Positions 53,701 to 61,871 of a stretch of 64,000 nucleotides of DNA are shown piece after piece (the first letter of the stretch is position 1; each line of letters opens with the position of its first letter). The DNA lies in the NCBI GenBank assembly GCA_964525605.1, contig CAZGKT010000007.1, positions 1-64,000 of the forward strand, given 5' to 3'. The position numbers and the translations under genes are program-made. The DNA is from CAVTWJ01 sp964525605 (GTDB lineage Bacteria; Oederibacteriota; Muellerivitia; Muellerivitales; Muellerivitaceae). Under the pieces are notes generated by a model. The model searched no databases. It worked only from the letters and a program-made list of their open reading frames with translations, and was not told the origin of the DNA.

Positions 53701-54604
53701 CACTTTCACCATTACGAATACCTTTACCAATACTCCCACTGTCACCAACACATTGACCTTTACTCCCTCCTATACACCCACCTCAGCTGTTGTGTCCGCG
53801 GGTTCAGGATCTTCAGGAACAATCAATGTGCTTTCGGGTACCGCCAATGTGACGGCGGTTCAGGGGACTATTACCAATTCCAGCGGTATGGCCGTGACCT
53901 TGACCCAACTGACCGTCAATGTTTCATTGGGCAATGCGTCCGATTTCACCAGTGTCAGCGTGCTGATCAACGGGTCGGCGGTAGGATCACCCACGTTCTT
54001 CGTCGGGGCCAACGCCAATATCAACCTGAATAATTACGTTTTGGCATCAGGGCCGCCGCAATCCGTGCAAATCTTGGCGAATTACTCAAACAACGCTAAT
54101 GGGACCGACGTCTTGTCGGTCAGTGGGATGTCCGGCAACAGCGCCAACAACGGCGGACAACCGGCCAATTTCTCCAATTTTCCTATCGTGGGTAACACGG
54201 TAGTGGTTGCTCAGCCGACTTCAACTCCGACCTTAAGTCCAACCCTGACCTTTACCCCCACGCTAACCTTTACTCCCACTATGACCGTCAGCCCCACCCC
54301 CACCTTCAGTCAGACCCCGGTTCCTGAGAAGTATCCGGTGATTTATCCCAACCCCGCTGATGGAACGGCTCCAGTTAATGTCAGGCCGCCTTACTTTACG
54401 GGCGTTTCGGATGTGAAAGTTCAAGTCTATACCTTGGCTTTCCGCAAAGTTCAGGAAAAAACCTACAAGGGTTTGGTTGCGGGCCAAGATTGCCAGATTC
54501 GCATGACGGATACCTGGAACAATCCGTTGGCGAGCGGTCTCTATTATGTCGTTGTGACTTCAAATAGCGGACGAACGATCGGCAAGATGCTGATACTTCG
54601 GTAA
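50714..54604 (+). CDS. Multidomain GH8 glucanase with carbohydrate-binding-like domain, long Thr/Pro linker and sorting-like domain
   Basis: Signal peptide (to VFGQ, 27), GH8 domain (about 35-435) with proton donor Glu111 (VSEGIGYG), ATDADEDMCMA (166-175) and Asp300 in NDASRYPIR. A beta-sandwich-like domain (about 450-680; possibly CBM11/CIA30-like: YWFTYAYAS...) follows. The Thr/Pro linker (about 690-1020) contains many SPTNTLSPT units. A further beta domain (about 1025-1160) and short linker precede a terminal domain with YPVIYPNPADGTAPV and LASGLYYVVV..KMLILR, matching the other GH8 enzyme. TTG start. An ideal terminator follows. Confidence 0.9.
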   Translation: MKNPFKIIDSIIFSVGLLLSTSSVFGQAPAVNSGAGSVTFPHQTAAQTYKFGMVPNVASQAAMNTAVSQMYNTWFADAITSSGAGGTDSFGTQRLRVWGNIGGYSNDTVSEGIGYGMLIAVMMNDQKLFNGLLSYALQYMPDSDGNFLMNWEISSTGSVIGYNGATDADEDMCMALLLASRIWTSANYPYATYYQNMVNVIWSHEIDQNGTITVQPGDAYQSPLFVSYCTPAWYECWQTWDQQSTANGGAHNWPNAVNWVYNTYYSAIHSAYPDGFMPDTTNTSSPFSPSSYESVNMMNDASRYPIRVGLDYLWNGTAGAATNDQAFAGSVETGEASLGFAAEVESGWTLTGGVQGPASDSVQCAGVLVSAMTLPNTGANQTYLNGAYQYLQSEFADAGQGGFVYFQDTLCLLGNLVASGNFPNIACGTPPCGSSTCTPIPTATPQSCYMISDDVDETPQNHLNGYWFTYAYASQSNTPVTTPQIAWVFPAADIVDETVYLPGETSSDSVSGFSNYNGESVTATINGTAVTGAVYAGYALGTQMTGYSNLTNMSNISFYVMVSSVPATLQFSLFNPNIDFASSKGIGNSNQYGASIPITVAAKTWQFCTFPGTAAALNHPTWGPAIGSAPGVNGALNPGGAATTYTYAMAVSNVQNLEWQTSGPVSTMIDYKYWVSQVCIAGTGWLSPTPLPTSTPANPPTPTITLSPTVTATVVSTSTPTKTSTNTSTVTSTVTPTWTGTATPSKTTTNTPTTTSTVTSQFSPTNTGTQTSTNTPGNTNTATSTQTGTNTSTATRTATGTITSTSTVTGTSTPTSQFSPTNTLSPTETLSPTDTLSPTNTGTPTDTDTPTNTGTATSTYSSTNTPTATFTVTSTITSTPTVTSTSTATSQFSPTNTLSPTSTMTFTTSFTPTNSGTWTNTPTITNTLTMTNTPTNTLSPTNTLSPTNTFTPTYTSTYTMTATFTNTSTMTNTPTNTLSPTNTLSPTNTFSSTPTNTFTITNTFTNTPTVTNTLTFTPSYTPTSAVVSAGSGSSGTINVLSGTANVTAVQGTITNSSGMAVTLTQLTVNVSLGNASDFTSVSVLINGSAVGSPTFFVGANANINLNNYVLASGPPQSVQILANYSNNANGTDVLSVSGMSGNSANNGGQPANFSNFPIVGNTVVVAQPTSTPTLSPTLTFTPTLTFTPTMTVSPTPTFSQTPVPEKYPVIYPNPADGTAPVNVRPPYFTGVSDVKVQVYTLAFRKVQEKTYKGLVAGQDCQIRMTDTWNNPLASGLYYVVVTSNSGRTIGKMLILR
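53497..53684 (+). repeat. Direct repeat with 120-bp period in the second GH8 linker
   Basis: About 68 bases at 53497-53564 recur at 53617-53684 with few changes (both encode TMTNTPTNTLSPTNTLSPTN). The unit is part of a larger Thr/Pro-coding tract, 52774-53790, rich in ACC/ACG and CCC/CCG/CCA codons, which may vary in length between strains. Confidence 0.7.
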
Positions 54605-54605
54605 G

Positions 54606-54636
54606 AAAAAGGCCAACCTTCGGGTTGGCCTTTTTT
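54606..54636 (+). terminator. Strong intrinsic terminator after the second GH8 gene
   Basis: GGCCAACC (54611-54618) pairs perfectly with GGTTGGCC (54623-54630) across a TTCG tetraloop, extended by an A-run before and six T after. It begins two bases after the stop codon. Confidence 0.95.
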
Positions 54637-54828
54637 ATTTTCGAACACCCCTGTATTCCACTTCCTCAAAAATGAAATGAATCGGTGAGTTTTGATCTGA
54701 AAGGGTATCTTGCGTTCTGTAATTCATTTTCATATTCTTCAACATTGCTAAGGGTCCGTTTTCCAGGGGAAGAATTTCTGCCGAGTTATTCAAATTTAAT
54801 CTGTTAAAAATTTAAAATCGGGAGAGCC

Positions 54829-55959
54829 ATGCGGAAATCATTGTTTTTCTTGTTCATGGTCCTTTTGCCAATCAACCTAATCTCTCAAACATCGGACGAA
54901 GTTTCGGGCCCCCCCGCCCAGGGAGCGGCTCATCGGTTGACGGCTCTGCCTGGATTTCAAGTTTCAGTATTTGCGGCGGGGTTGAATAATCCTCGCGGGT
55001 TGGCGTTGTCCCCGGAGGGTGTACTTTACGCCTGCGACATGAAGGATGGTTATGTTCTAGCTTTAACCGATTCGGCTGCCAAAGGGTATTGCTCCCAACC
55101 GCAAACGATCATTCGGGGCTTGGACCATCCCCATAGCCTGATATTTCATGACGGGAAACTTTATGTGGGAGAAACGACTCGAATTTCCTGTTTTTCATCT
55201 TGGGGTAGTTCCATAGACGCTTCCGATGGGCGGACAATTATTTCACTGCCGCCGGGTGGTCGTCATTTTACCCGCACCTTGGATTTCGGCCCGGATGGAA
55301 AACTTTATCTTTCCATTGGCAGCACTTGCGATGCCTGTGAGGAAAAAGACCCAAGATATGGGACCATATGCCGTTTGAACGCCGACGGAACGGGTTTTGA
55401 AATTTTCGCCCAGGGGCTTCGAAATGCCGTGGGGATCAGATTTCGACCGGGAACTTCCCAATTATGGGCCTCCGGCAACGGGAGGGATTACCTGGGAGAC
55501 GACCTTCCGCCCGAGGGTTTTTACCTAGTCGAGGGAGGGAAAAATTACGGCTGGCCCTATTCCTACAGTTTGAACGGAAAAACCGTATCTGATCCTGAAT
55601 GGGGCCGAAAGGGTATTCGTCAGACAGGCCAGCCCATTTTTGAATACCAGGCCCATACCGCTCCCCTGGGGATCAATTTCTATACCGGGCAGGTTTATCC
55701 CGCTCGGTTTAAAGACGGGCTTTTTGTTTGTTTTCACGGAAGCTGGAACCGGTCTATTCCGGTAGGGTACAAGGTTGTTTTTTTTCCTTTGGAGAAAAAC
55801 AAGCTGGCGGGGAAACCGGTCGATTTCTTATGGGGATTTCTTCAAGATCCTGAAAGAGTCGGCCGTCCGGTGGATGTGGTGAATGGGGCTAAAGGGGAAC
55901 TATACGTTTCGGATGACTATGGTGGTCGAATTTTCAGAATCGTTTATGATGGAACTTGA
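54829..55959 (+). CDS. PQQ-dependent sugar (glucose/sorbosone-type) dehydrogenase family protein
   Basis: A 376-residue exported protein with signal peptide (MRKSLFFLFMVLLPINLISQ) and a six-bladed GSDH-type propeller: FAAGLNNPRGLALSPEG, the SLPPGGRHFTRTLDFGPDGKLYLSIGS block, RNAVGIRFRPGT and GKNYGWPYSYS, ending VDVVNGAKGELYVSDDYGG. Family members oxidise aldose sugars in the periplasm using PQQ. Whether this one binds PQQ is not proven. It follows the GH8 genes and could oxidise released sugars, passing electrons to the cytochrome cluster downstream. Confidence 0.85.
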   Translation: MRKSLFFLFMVLLPINLISQTSDEVSGPPAQGAAHRLTALPGFQVSVFAAGLNNPRGLALSPEGVLYACDMKDGYVLALTDSAAKGYCSQPQTIIRGLDHPHSLIFHDGKLYVGETTRISCFSSWGSSIDASDGRTIISLPPGGRHFTRTLDFGPDGKLYLSIGSTCDACEEKDPRYGTICRLNADGTGFEIFAQGLRNAVGIRFRPGTSQLWASGNGRDYLGDDLPPEGFYLVEGGKNYGWPYSYSLNGKTVSDPEWGRKGIRQTGQPIFEYQAHTAPLGINFYTGQVYPARFKDGLFVCFHGSWNRSIPVGYKVVFFPLEKNKLAGKPVDFLWGFLQDPERVGRPVDVVNGAKGELYVSDDYGGRIFRIVYDGT

Positions 55960-56071
55960 AAGCGACGCCCTATTTATCAAGAACATAATCTTATGGCCAA
56001 AGAATCATCCAAACGGATGAGAAATTGGATTTTAGGGTTTATCAAAGCCGAATATTTCGTCGTATCAGTCC

Positions 56072-56101
56072 TTGACTCGCAAAAAAATACTCGACTAGAA
56101 T
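56072..56101 (+). promoter_or_regulatory. Candidate sigma-70-type promoter of the Rieske/cytochrome b operon
   Basis: TTGACT (56072-56077; 5 of 6 consensus) and TAGAAT (56096-56101; 5 of 6) are spaced by 18 bases, about 93 bases before the Rieske gene start. It is the best promoter match seen in the window and sits alone upstream of the respiratory genes. Confidence 0.6.
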
Positions 56102-56193
56102 GCGCATGCTTTTTGAATGTGACAAGGCCACCGTTTATTTGAAATCCGGTGGATTTTTAATATTTGTCAACGTCCATCGGGAGCCGTGGATTT

Positions 56194-56961
56194 ATGTCTA
56201 ATCAAAACCAAATATTTAAGAAGGCTTTGTTGTTTACCCTTCTATTTATTACCGCTTCGAAAGCCCGAGCGGCCAACGAACTCGTGGATTCGCTCAAAGG
56301 CCTTTCCCCCATCGGTTGGATCATTCTTTCAGTTTGGCTTTTATACATCCTTTTGCTTTTGGCATTTACTGTCCAGTATGCCTTCAAAAACACCGAGACC
56401 ATTCCCGAATTTATTCTTAAACCTGAAAACCCCAAACCCCTGGCCCTGGAAGGGGCGGAAGCTTTAAGCCCTGCCATGACCCGCAGGTCTTTTATCACAC
56501 TTTTGGGATGGGCCTGGATCGCCTTCACCGCGGCAACCATGGGCGCTCTCACGACCTGCCTGCGGTTTTTCTTTCCCAACGTCACCTTTGAGCCCCCGCT
56601 CAAGTTTAAAGTTGGTTTTCCGGACCAATTTTCCATTGGCGTCGACAATCGTTTCAAGGACGAGCACCGCGTTTGGATCGTCCGGAATGACCAGGGGTTT
56701 TACGCCCTTTCTACGATTTGCACCCACCTGGGTTGCACCCCCAACTGGCTCCAGTCGGAACAGAAATTCAAATGTCCTTGTCATGGAAGCGGTTATTACA
56801 TTTCCGGCATCAACTTTGAAGGTCCCGCGCCCAGGCCCCTGGAACGTTTCAATATTACCCTGGCGGACGACGGCCAGATCCAGGTGGATGAGAGCCAGAA
56901 ATACCAATACGAGTTGGGTCAATGGACACAAAACGGCGCCTTTCTCGATTACAAGGTTTGA
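56194..56961 (+). CDS. Rieske iron-sulfur protein of a cytochrome b6-type complex
   Basis: C-terminal Rieske domain with both cluster motifs CTHLGC and CPCHGSGY (residues about 177-203). Before it come a signal-like N-terminus (MSNQNQIFKKALLF..ASKARA), one membrane helix (about 40-65), then a Tat-like RRSFITLLGW helix (about 93-120). So this is a Rieske subunit with an extra N-terminal membrane segment. ATG 56194 is favoured by GGGAG upstream; a TTG at 56164 is in frame. It accepts electrons from quinol at the Qo site of the adjacent cytochrome b. Confidence 0.9.
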   Translation: MSNQNQIFKKALLFTLLFITASKARAANELVDSLKGLSPIGWIILSVWLLYILLLLAFTVQYAFKNTETIPEFILKPENPKPLALEGAEALSPAMTRRSFITLLGWAWIAFTAATMGALTTCLRFFFPNVTFEPPLKFKVGFPDQFSIGVDNRFKDEHRVWIVRNDQGFYALSTICTHLGCTPNWLQSEQKFKCPCHGSGYYISGINFEGPAPRPLERFNITLADDGQIQVDESQKYQYELGQWTQNGAFLDYKV

Positions 56962-56992
56962 TCCAGGCGGCTTAAAGTGAAAGGGGAATTGA

Positions 56993-57823
56993 ATGTTTGA
57001 CGGACTCAAAAAGAAAATGGATCAGATGAAGGCCCAGGCACCCTCGCCGGCGGTGGTCAAACAATCCATCTCCCAGGGCCAGATCTGGAAATCCATTTTC
57101 CGCCACGGTTATCCCGACACGCCGAGAAACAGGATCATGGCAGTTCTTTCCAACGTGTTTCTACATCTTCATCCGGTCAAAGCCCGCTATTCGGGAATCA
57201 AGATGAGTTATACCTGGTGCATGGGCGGCTTATCTTTCTTTCTCTTCCTCGTTTTAACCGTCACGGGCGTTCTGCTTATGTTCTATTACCGGCCCACCGC
57301 CGAATACGCCTACTACGACATCATTGCCCTGCGCGAGCACGTGCCCTTGGGGATCATGCGGGAACTGCACCGTTGGGGCGCCCATGCCATGGTCATCACC
57401 GTTTGGCTGCACATGTTTCGGGTTTTCATGACGGGTTCCTACAAACCCCCCCGCGAGTTCAACTGGGTGGTGGGCGTTCTCCTTCTTGTTTTGACCCTTC
57501 TTCTTTCTTTTACCGGTTACCTCTTGCCCTGGGATCAACTGGCCATGTGGGCCATCACCGTGGGAACCAACATGGCGCGGGCGACGCCCTTTATGGGTTA
57601 TGAAGGCCCCGGAGCCTCGATGATCCAGATCGGCGGGGTCAAGCTGGTGCATGGGGGTTCAGACATCCATTTCGCCCTGCTGGGCGGCCATTTCGTCTCG
57701 GAGGCCACCCTGCTTCGATTTTACGTGCTTCATTGCGTGTTCATCCCCCTGGTGGCGGCTACTCTGATGGCCGTCCATTTCTGGCGTGTCCGCAAGGACG
57801 GCGGTATTTCCGGGCCGCTGTGA
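56993..57823 (+). CDS. Cytochrome b6-type haem b subunit
   Basis: A 276-residue cytochrome b N-terminal unit. Haem ligands are His126 and His140 (spacing 14) and His247 and His262 (spacing 15, the b6f-type value, not the bc1-type 14). Motifs LHRWGAHAM and LHMFRVFMTGSYK fit. An amphipathic N-terminal part (about 1-60) is longer than in plastid b6. It carries haems bL and bH across the membrane from the quinol-oxidising to the quinone-reducing side. It follows the Rieske gene by 31 bases. Confidence 0.95.
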   Translation: MFDGLKKKMDQMKAQAPSPAVVKQSISQGQIWKSIFRHGYPDTPRNRIMAVLSNVFLHLHPVKARYSGIKMSYTWCMGGLSFFLFLVLTVTGVLLMFYYRPTAEYAYYDIIALREHVPLGIMRELHRWGAHAMVITVWLHMFRVFMTGSYKPPREFNWVVGVLLLVLTLLLSFTGYLLPWDQLAMWAITVGTNMARATPFMGYEGPGASMIQIGGVKLVHGGSDIHFALLGGHFVSEATLLRFYVLHCVFIPLVAATLMAVHFWRVRKDGGISGPL

Positions 57824-57849
57824 TTCGACCCGTATTTTAAAGAGGCTTC

Positions 57850-58935
57850 ATGCAAATCCTGATCGGCGTCACCAATTTTCTGTTCCAGCCCTGGATGTAT
57901 TTCCTTTTGAGCGTCGTCGCGTTCTGGGCCATGATCCGTTACCGGGAAACCTGGACCGAGCCCAAATTCGCCTTGAAAATGGTGGGTTCAGTGGTGGGGG
58001 TTTTGCTGTTGTGCCTTCTCAACGACAACTTCAGGCTGATTTCCACGAAAGCCGACAATTTCCCGATTTTCATCATGGTCTTCTCGGTGGCTTTTTTCAC
58101 CTGGCTCTCCTTCCGCCAGGCGGTGGTGAATGACCGGCGAATCGCCAAAGGCCAGCCACCGGTAGAAAAAGAAACCTCCGACAAGAAAACCTATGTTTGG
58201 CCCGATCTGGTCTATATCGAATTCATCGCGACCATCATCGGCGGGGTGCTGCTCCTTATCTGGTCCCTGGTTTTGCACGCTCCACTGGAAGAAGCCGCGA
58301 CGCCCGCCTGGACCCCGAATCCCTCCAAGGCGCCCTGGTACTTCCTGGGGCTTCAGGAAATGCTGGTGTATTACGATCCTTGGCTGGCGGGAGTGGTGTT
58401 TCCCAGCTTGATCATCGTGGGGTTGATGGCCATTCCTTACATCGACAAGAACCCCAAGGGGTCGGGTTATTACACCTTTACCGAACGCCAATGGGCCATC
58501 ACGCCCTTTCTCTTCGGTTTCTTCATCCTCTGGGTCACCCTGATCTTCCTGGGAACCTTCCTGCGCGGGCCGGCCTGGAACTTCTTTGGCCCCTTCGAGG
58601 TTTGGGATTCCCACAAGGTTGTGGTCTTGAACAACGTGAATCTTTCCGAGTACATCTGGGTGAAGATCTTAGGGATAGGCCTGCCGCCTTTTTGGCTCCT
58701 GCGCGAACTTCCCGGCTTTCTGCTGGTTGGCTTTTACCTGATCGGCCTACCCCCGCTCCTCACCAAACGGTTCAAGGTGCTGCAGGATTTCCTTGAGAAA
58801 TTGGGCATCGTCCGTTACGGCATCTTCATTAACCTGGCACTCCTTATGGCGGCCTTGCCCATCAAGATGGTTTTGCGCTGGGTGTTGAATCTAAAGTACA
58901 TCGTGGCGATCCCCGAATTTTTCTTTAACATCTAG
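57850..58935 (+). CDS. Cytochrome b subunit IV-like C-terminal subunit, enlarged
   Basis: A 361-residue integral membrane subunit (b6f subunit IV is about 160). It carries the cytochrome b C-terminal fold with the Qo loop KAPWYFLGLQEML (from about residue 161) in place of the usual PEWY: Pro-Trp-Tyr remains but the Glu is replaced by Pro, with a later Glu in LQEML as a possible substitute. Extra helices at both ends extend it. It completes the split cytochrome b with the previous gene (26-base gap). Confidence 0.88.
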   Translation: MQILIGVTNFLFQPWMYFLLSVVAFWAMIRYRETWTEPKFALKMVGSVVGVLLLCLLNDNFRLISTKADNFPIFIMVFSVAFFTWLSFRQAVVNDRRIAKGQPPVEKETSDKKTYVWPDLVYIEFIATIIGGVLLLIWSLVLHAPLEEAATPAWTPNPSKAPWYFLGLQEMLVYYDPWLAGVVFPSLIIVGLMAIPYIDKNPKGSGYYTFTERQWAITPFLFGFFILWVTLIFLGTFLRGPAWNFFGPFEVWDSHKVVVLNNVNLSEYIWVKILGIGLPPFWLLRELPGFLLVGFYLIGLPPLLTKRFKVLQDFLEKLGIVRYGIFINLALLMAALPIKMVLRWVLNLKYIVAIPEFFFNI

Positions 58936-58950
58936 GTAAAGGAAACCGAC

Positions 58951-61752
58951 TTGGCCGACTTTAAAGACGAACGGGTTTACAACACCCACACATTGACCGT
59001 GGTTTTTTTATGGTCCAGTCTGGCCCTTCTGGTGTGTGTCATTGCCATGGCTTGGTTCGATTACAGCCGCCCCTGGAAAAGCTATCAGCGACAGTTCATG
59101 AGGATGGAACGGCAGAAGGCCCTGGAAAAACGCAACGAGGCCAAGGGCGATATCGATTTCAATCAATACAAGCAGCTGAAAGCCGACCTCGGTCAAGCCA
59201 ACCAGGATTTAAAATCCCACGAGGATGTCATGGATCACCTGCAAAGCCAGCAGGCGAGTCTGGATAACCAGATTTATAAGACCAACATGGTCTACCAGGT
59301 CACCAAAGCCAAGATTGACGCCACGAAATACGATTACTCCGAGCATTACCTCAAGGCGGGGAAAGACAATGCTGGTCTGAAAAAGGATCTCGATAAGCTG
59401 GTGGACGAGGCCGCCAACCTGAATCAACAGATCCTTGACCTCAAGCAGGCCCGCGCCGACGCCGACAAGCAGATGGCGGACCTGACCGCCCAAAGGGATT
59501 CCTTCAAGGACAAGATCACTGCCCTCCGCAAGCAGTTCGATTTTTACCAAACCCGGGCCGCAAGCCTGAAACAAGACTGGTTTTTCGACTTCCGCAACGC
59601 CATGTTGTTTGATTTCATGTCGCCCACCATCCAGATCCACCAGATCGTGTTGCACAACCTGCCCGAAGACATGTATTTCGCCAAGACCATGCGGGTGGAC
59701 CGCTGCACCACCTGTCACCAGGCTATCGACAAGAAGGGTTATGAGGACGCTCCCGAACCCTACCGCACCCATCCCCACCTGGAACTCTACCTGGGTTCCA
59801 CCAGCCCCCATCCGATCGATAAAGTCGGTTGCACGATCTGCCACGGCGGGGTCGGCGCGGCCGTCAACTTCAACACCTGCGCCCATGCCCCTAACGATGA
59901 GGAACAAGCAAAAAAATGGAAAGCCCATTTTGGATGGAAAGAGCCCGAGGGCGTGGCGGAACCCATGCTTCCCCTCAAGTACACCGAGGGTTCCTGCCTG
60001 AAGTGCCACGGAACCCAACAGCACGTCAATTTCGCCCCCAAGCTGGACAAGGGCCGCGAGTTGATGGTGGTCCGGGGCTGCGTCGGCTGTCATAAGGTTA
60101 AGAACCTGGAAGGCCTGCCCAAGGCCGGTCCGAATCTGTTGAAGGTGAAGGGAAAGCTCAAGAAAGATTTCGTCTTGAAATGGGTCTGGTCGCCCCGGTC
60201 CTATAACCCCGCGGCCAAGATGCCCAGCTACTTCCAACAGACGAACAATTCGGATGACGAAGGCCTGGCCAAGACCAAGGCGGAGTTGAATTCTATCGTG
60301 AACTATTTATTCGCCCACTCGGGCGACTATACCCCTAATGAGGCCCCGGGCCCCGGAAGCGCCAAGGCCGGCAAGAAACTGTTTCATGACGTGGGCTGTG
60401 CGGCCTGCCACGGGATGGACGACATCCAGGGTTACCACGCGATTTTCGCTCCTGACCTTTCCTCGGTGGGAAGCAAACTCTCCCCCTCCTGGATCTATAC
60501 CTGGATCCGCAATCCCCGGCATTATGACCCCGAAACCCGCATGCCCCAGTTGCGCCTGACGTCCCAGGAAGCCTCCGACATCACGGCCTACCTGTCTTCC
60601 AAGAAGAACAAGGATTTCGAGGCGCTGGACGTACCCGCTTCCGACCCGGCCGTGAGGGACGGCCTGCTGGTGGATTACCTGAAGGTCCAATCCGGTCCCA
60701 AGGCCGCCCAGGCCCAGGTGGCCCAGATGACCGATGATGATAAGGAACTTCTCTTGGGCCAGAAGAGCCTGGTGAAATACGGCTGTTACGGTTGCCATAT
60801 GATCGAGGGGTTCGAGACGGCCCAGGGCATCGGGACCGAGCTTTCCGAATGGGGCTCGAAGCAGATCAGCCAGATCGATTTCGGCTTCACCGATGTGGTC
60901 CATACCCACGATGGATTCGTCAACGCCAAGCTGTCCAATCCCCGGCAATTCGACAAGGACAAGGTGCAGGCCTTCCAAGACCGCCTGAAGATGCCCAACT
61001 TCAACCTGTCGGACGAGGACCGGGAATCCCTCGCCACCGCCGTGCTGGGGCTCACCAAAACCTACGTACCCGATGAAATGACTGCGGGAATCCACGGCAA
61101 CGGCCCCCTGCTGGAAAAAGGCCGACGGGTCATCGCCAAATTCAACTGCCGGGGCTGTCATTTGATTGAGGATCAGGGCGGCAAAATCCGGGCGATGTAT
61201 GAGAACGAGGGAACCGATCTTTCGCTCGCCCCGCCCAACCTGCGCAAGGAAGGCGCGAAGCTCCAGATCGACTGGTTCCATAACTTCCTCTTGAACGTCC
61301 ATCCCATCCGGCCCTGGCTTCACATCCGCATGCCCAGCTTCCACTGGTCCGATGAGGACGTGAGCGACGTCATCACTTACTTCAACGCCCGGGAAGACCA
61401 GGTTTTCCCCTTCAAGACCGCCGAAACCAACGTCCTCAAGGGCAACGACCTGATCCAGGCCAGGGCCCTCTTCACGAAGCTCCAGTGCCAGAAATGCCAC
61501 GTGCTGGGCAGCAAGATCCCGCCCGACCTGAACTCGGCCGCGCCGGATCTCTACCAGGTACACGAACGCTTGAAGCCGGATTGGGTCGTGGAATGGCTCA
61601 AGAATCCGGATGACCTCATGCCGGGAACCCGCATGCCGGGGTTCTGGCCCCAGGACGTTTCCCCCGCGCCGCAATATTTCCAGGGCAACGCCTTCAAACA
61701 GCGCGAAGCCCTCCGGGATTATCTTTTCATGTTCTGGAAAAACGCCAATTAA
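58951..61752 (+). CDS. Membrane-anchored octahaem cytochrome c
   Basis: A 933-residue protein with one N-terminal membrane helix (about 14-36), a long coiled coil (about 45-215) and eight CxxCH haem sites: CTTCH 252, CTICH 294, CLKCH 349, CVGCH 377, CAACH 483, CYGCH 612, CRGCH 733, CQKCH 846. The later sites are followed by Met-Pro motifs (RMPSF, TRMPQ, LKMPN, IRMPS, TRMPG), suggesting His/Met class I-type domains. It probably takes the place of cytochrome c1/f for this complex. TTG start with AAAGGAAA upstream; it starts 15 bases after subunit IV. Confidence 0.92.
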   Translation: MADFKDERVYNTHTLTVVFLWSSLALLVCVIAMAWFDYSRPWKSYQRQFMRMERQKALEKRNEAKGDIDFNQYKQLKADLGQANQDLKSHEDVMDHLQSQQASLDNQIYKTNMVYQVTKAKIDATKYDYSEHYLKAGKDNAGLKKDLDKLVDEAANLNQQILDLKQARADADKQMADLTAQRDSFKDKITALRKQFDFYQTRAASLKQDWFFDFRNAMLFDFMSPTIQIHQIVLHNLPEDMYFAKTMRVDRCTTCHQAIDKKGYEDAPEPYRTHPHLELYLGSTSPHPIDKVGCTICHGGVGAAVNFNTCAHAPNDEEQAKKWKAHFGWKEPEGVAEPMLPLKYTEGSCLKCHGTQQHVNFAPKLDKGRELMVVRGCVGCHKVKNLEGLPKAGPNLLKVKGKLKKDFVLKWVWSPRSYNPAAKMPSYFQQTNNSDDEGLAKTKAELNSIVNYLFAHSGDYTPNEAPGPGSAKAGKKLFHDVGCAACHGMDDIQGYHAIFAPDLSSVGSKLSPSWIYTWIRNPRHYDPETRMPQLRLTSQEASDITAYLSSKKNKDFEALDVPASDPAVRDGLLVDYLKVQSGPKAAQAQVAQMTDDDKELLLGQKSLVKYGCYGCHMIEGFETAQGIGTELSEWGSKQISQIDFGFTDVVHTHDGFVNAKLSNPRQFDKDKVQAFQDRLKMPNFNLSDEDRESLATAVLGLTKTYVPDEMTAGIHGNGPLLEKGRRVIAKFNCRGCHLIEDQGGKIRAMYENEGTDLSLAPPNLRKEGAKLQIDWFHNFLLNVHPIRPWLHIRMPSFHWSDEDVSDVITYFNAREDQVFPFKTAETNVLKGNDLIQARALFTKLQCQKCHVLGSKIPPDLNSAAPDLYQVHERLKPDWVVEWLKNPDDLMPGTRMPGFWPQDVSPAPQYFQGNAFKQREALRDYLFMFWKNAN

Positions 61753-61871
61753 CCCCTCCCCGGGAGCGCTCTTGCAACGACTCTCGGGGCGGCCTAAAGT
61801 AAAAAACGAATAAATGAAAACGCCAAGTTTTTCCGGCGGGATCACGCAGAAAATAGAACGAGGAGGATGGT

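Noticed and set aside
50714..54604. Long open frames on the opposite strand of the Thr/Pro tracts (Val/Gly-rich, e.g. near 52741-53583 and 48681-48962)
   Set aside because: The reverse complement of Thr/Pro codons yields VxVGV patterns that lack stops; these are mirror artefacts, not genes.
61759..61793. Hairpin after the octahaem cytochrome gene as an intrinsic terminator
   Set aside because: The CCCCGGGAG/CTCTCGGGG arms pair reasonably but no T-run follows, and the next gene appears to belong to the same functional unit.
59209..61845. Long leftward frames opposite the octahaem cytochrome gene
   Set aside because: High-GC coding on the plus strand leaves few stops on the other strand; the proteins have no family features and conflict with eight intact CxxCH motifs.
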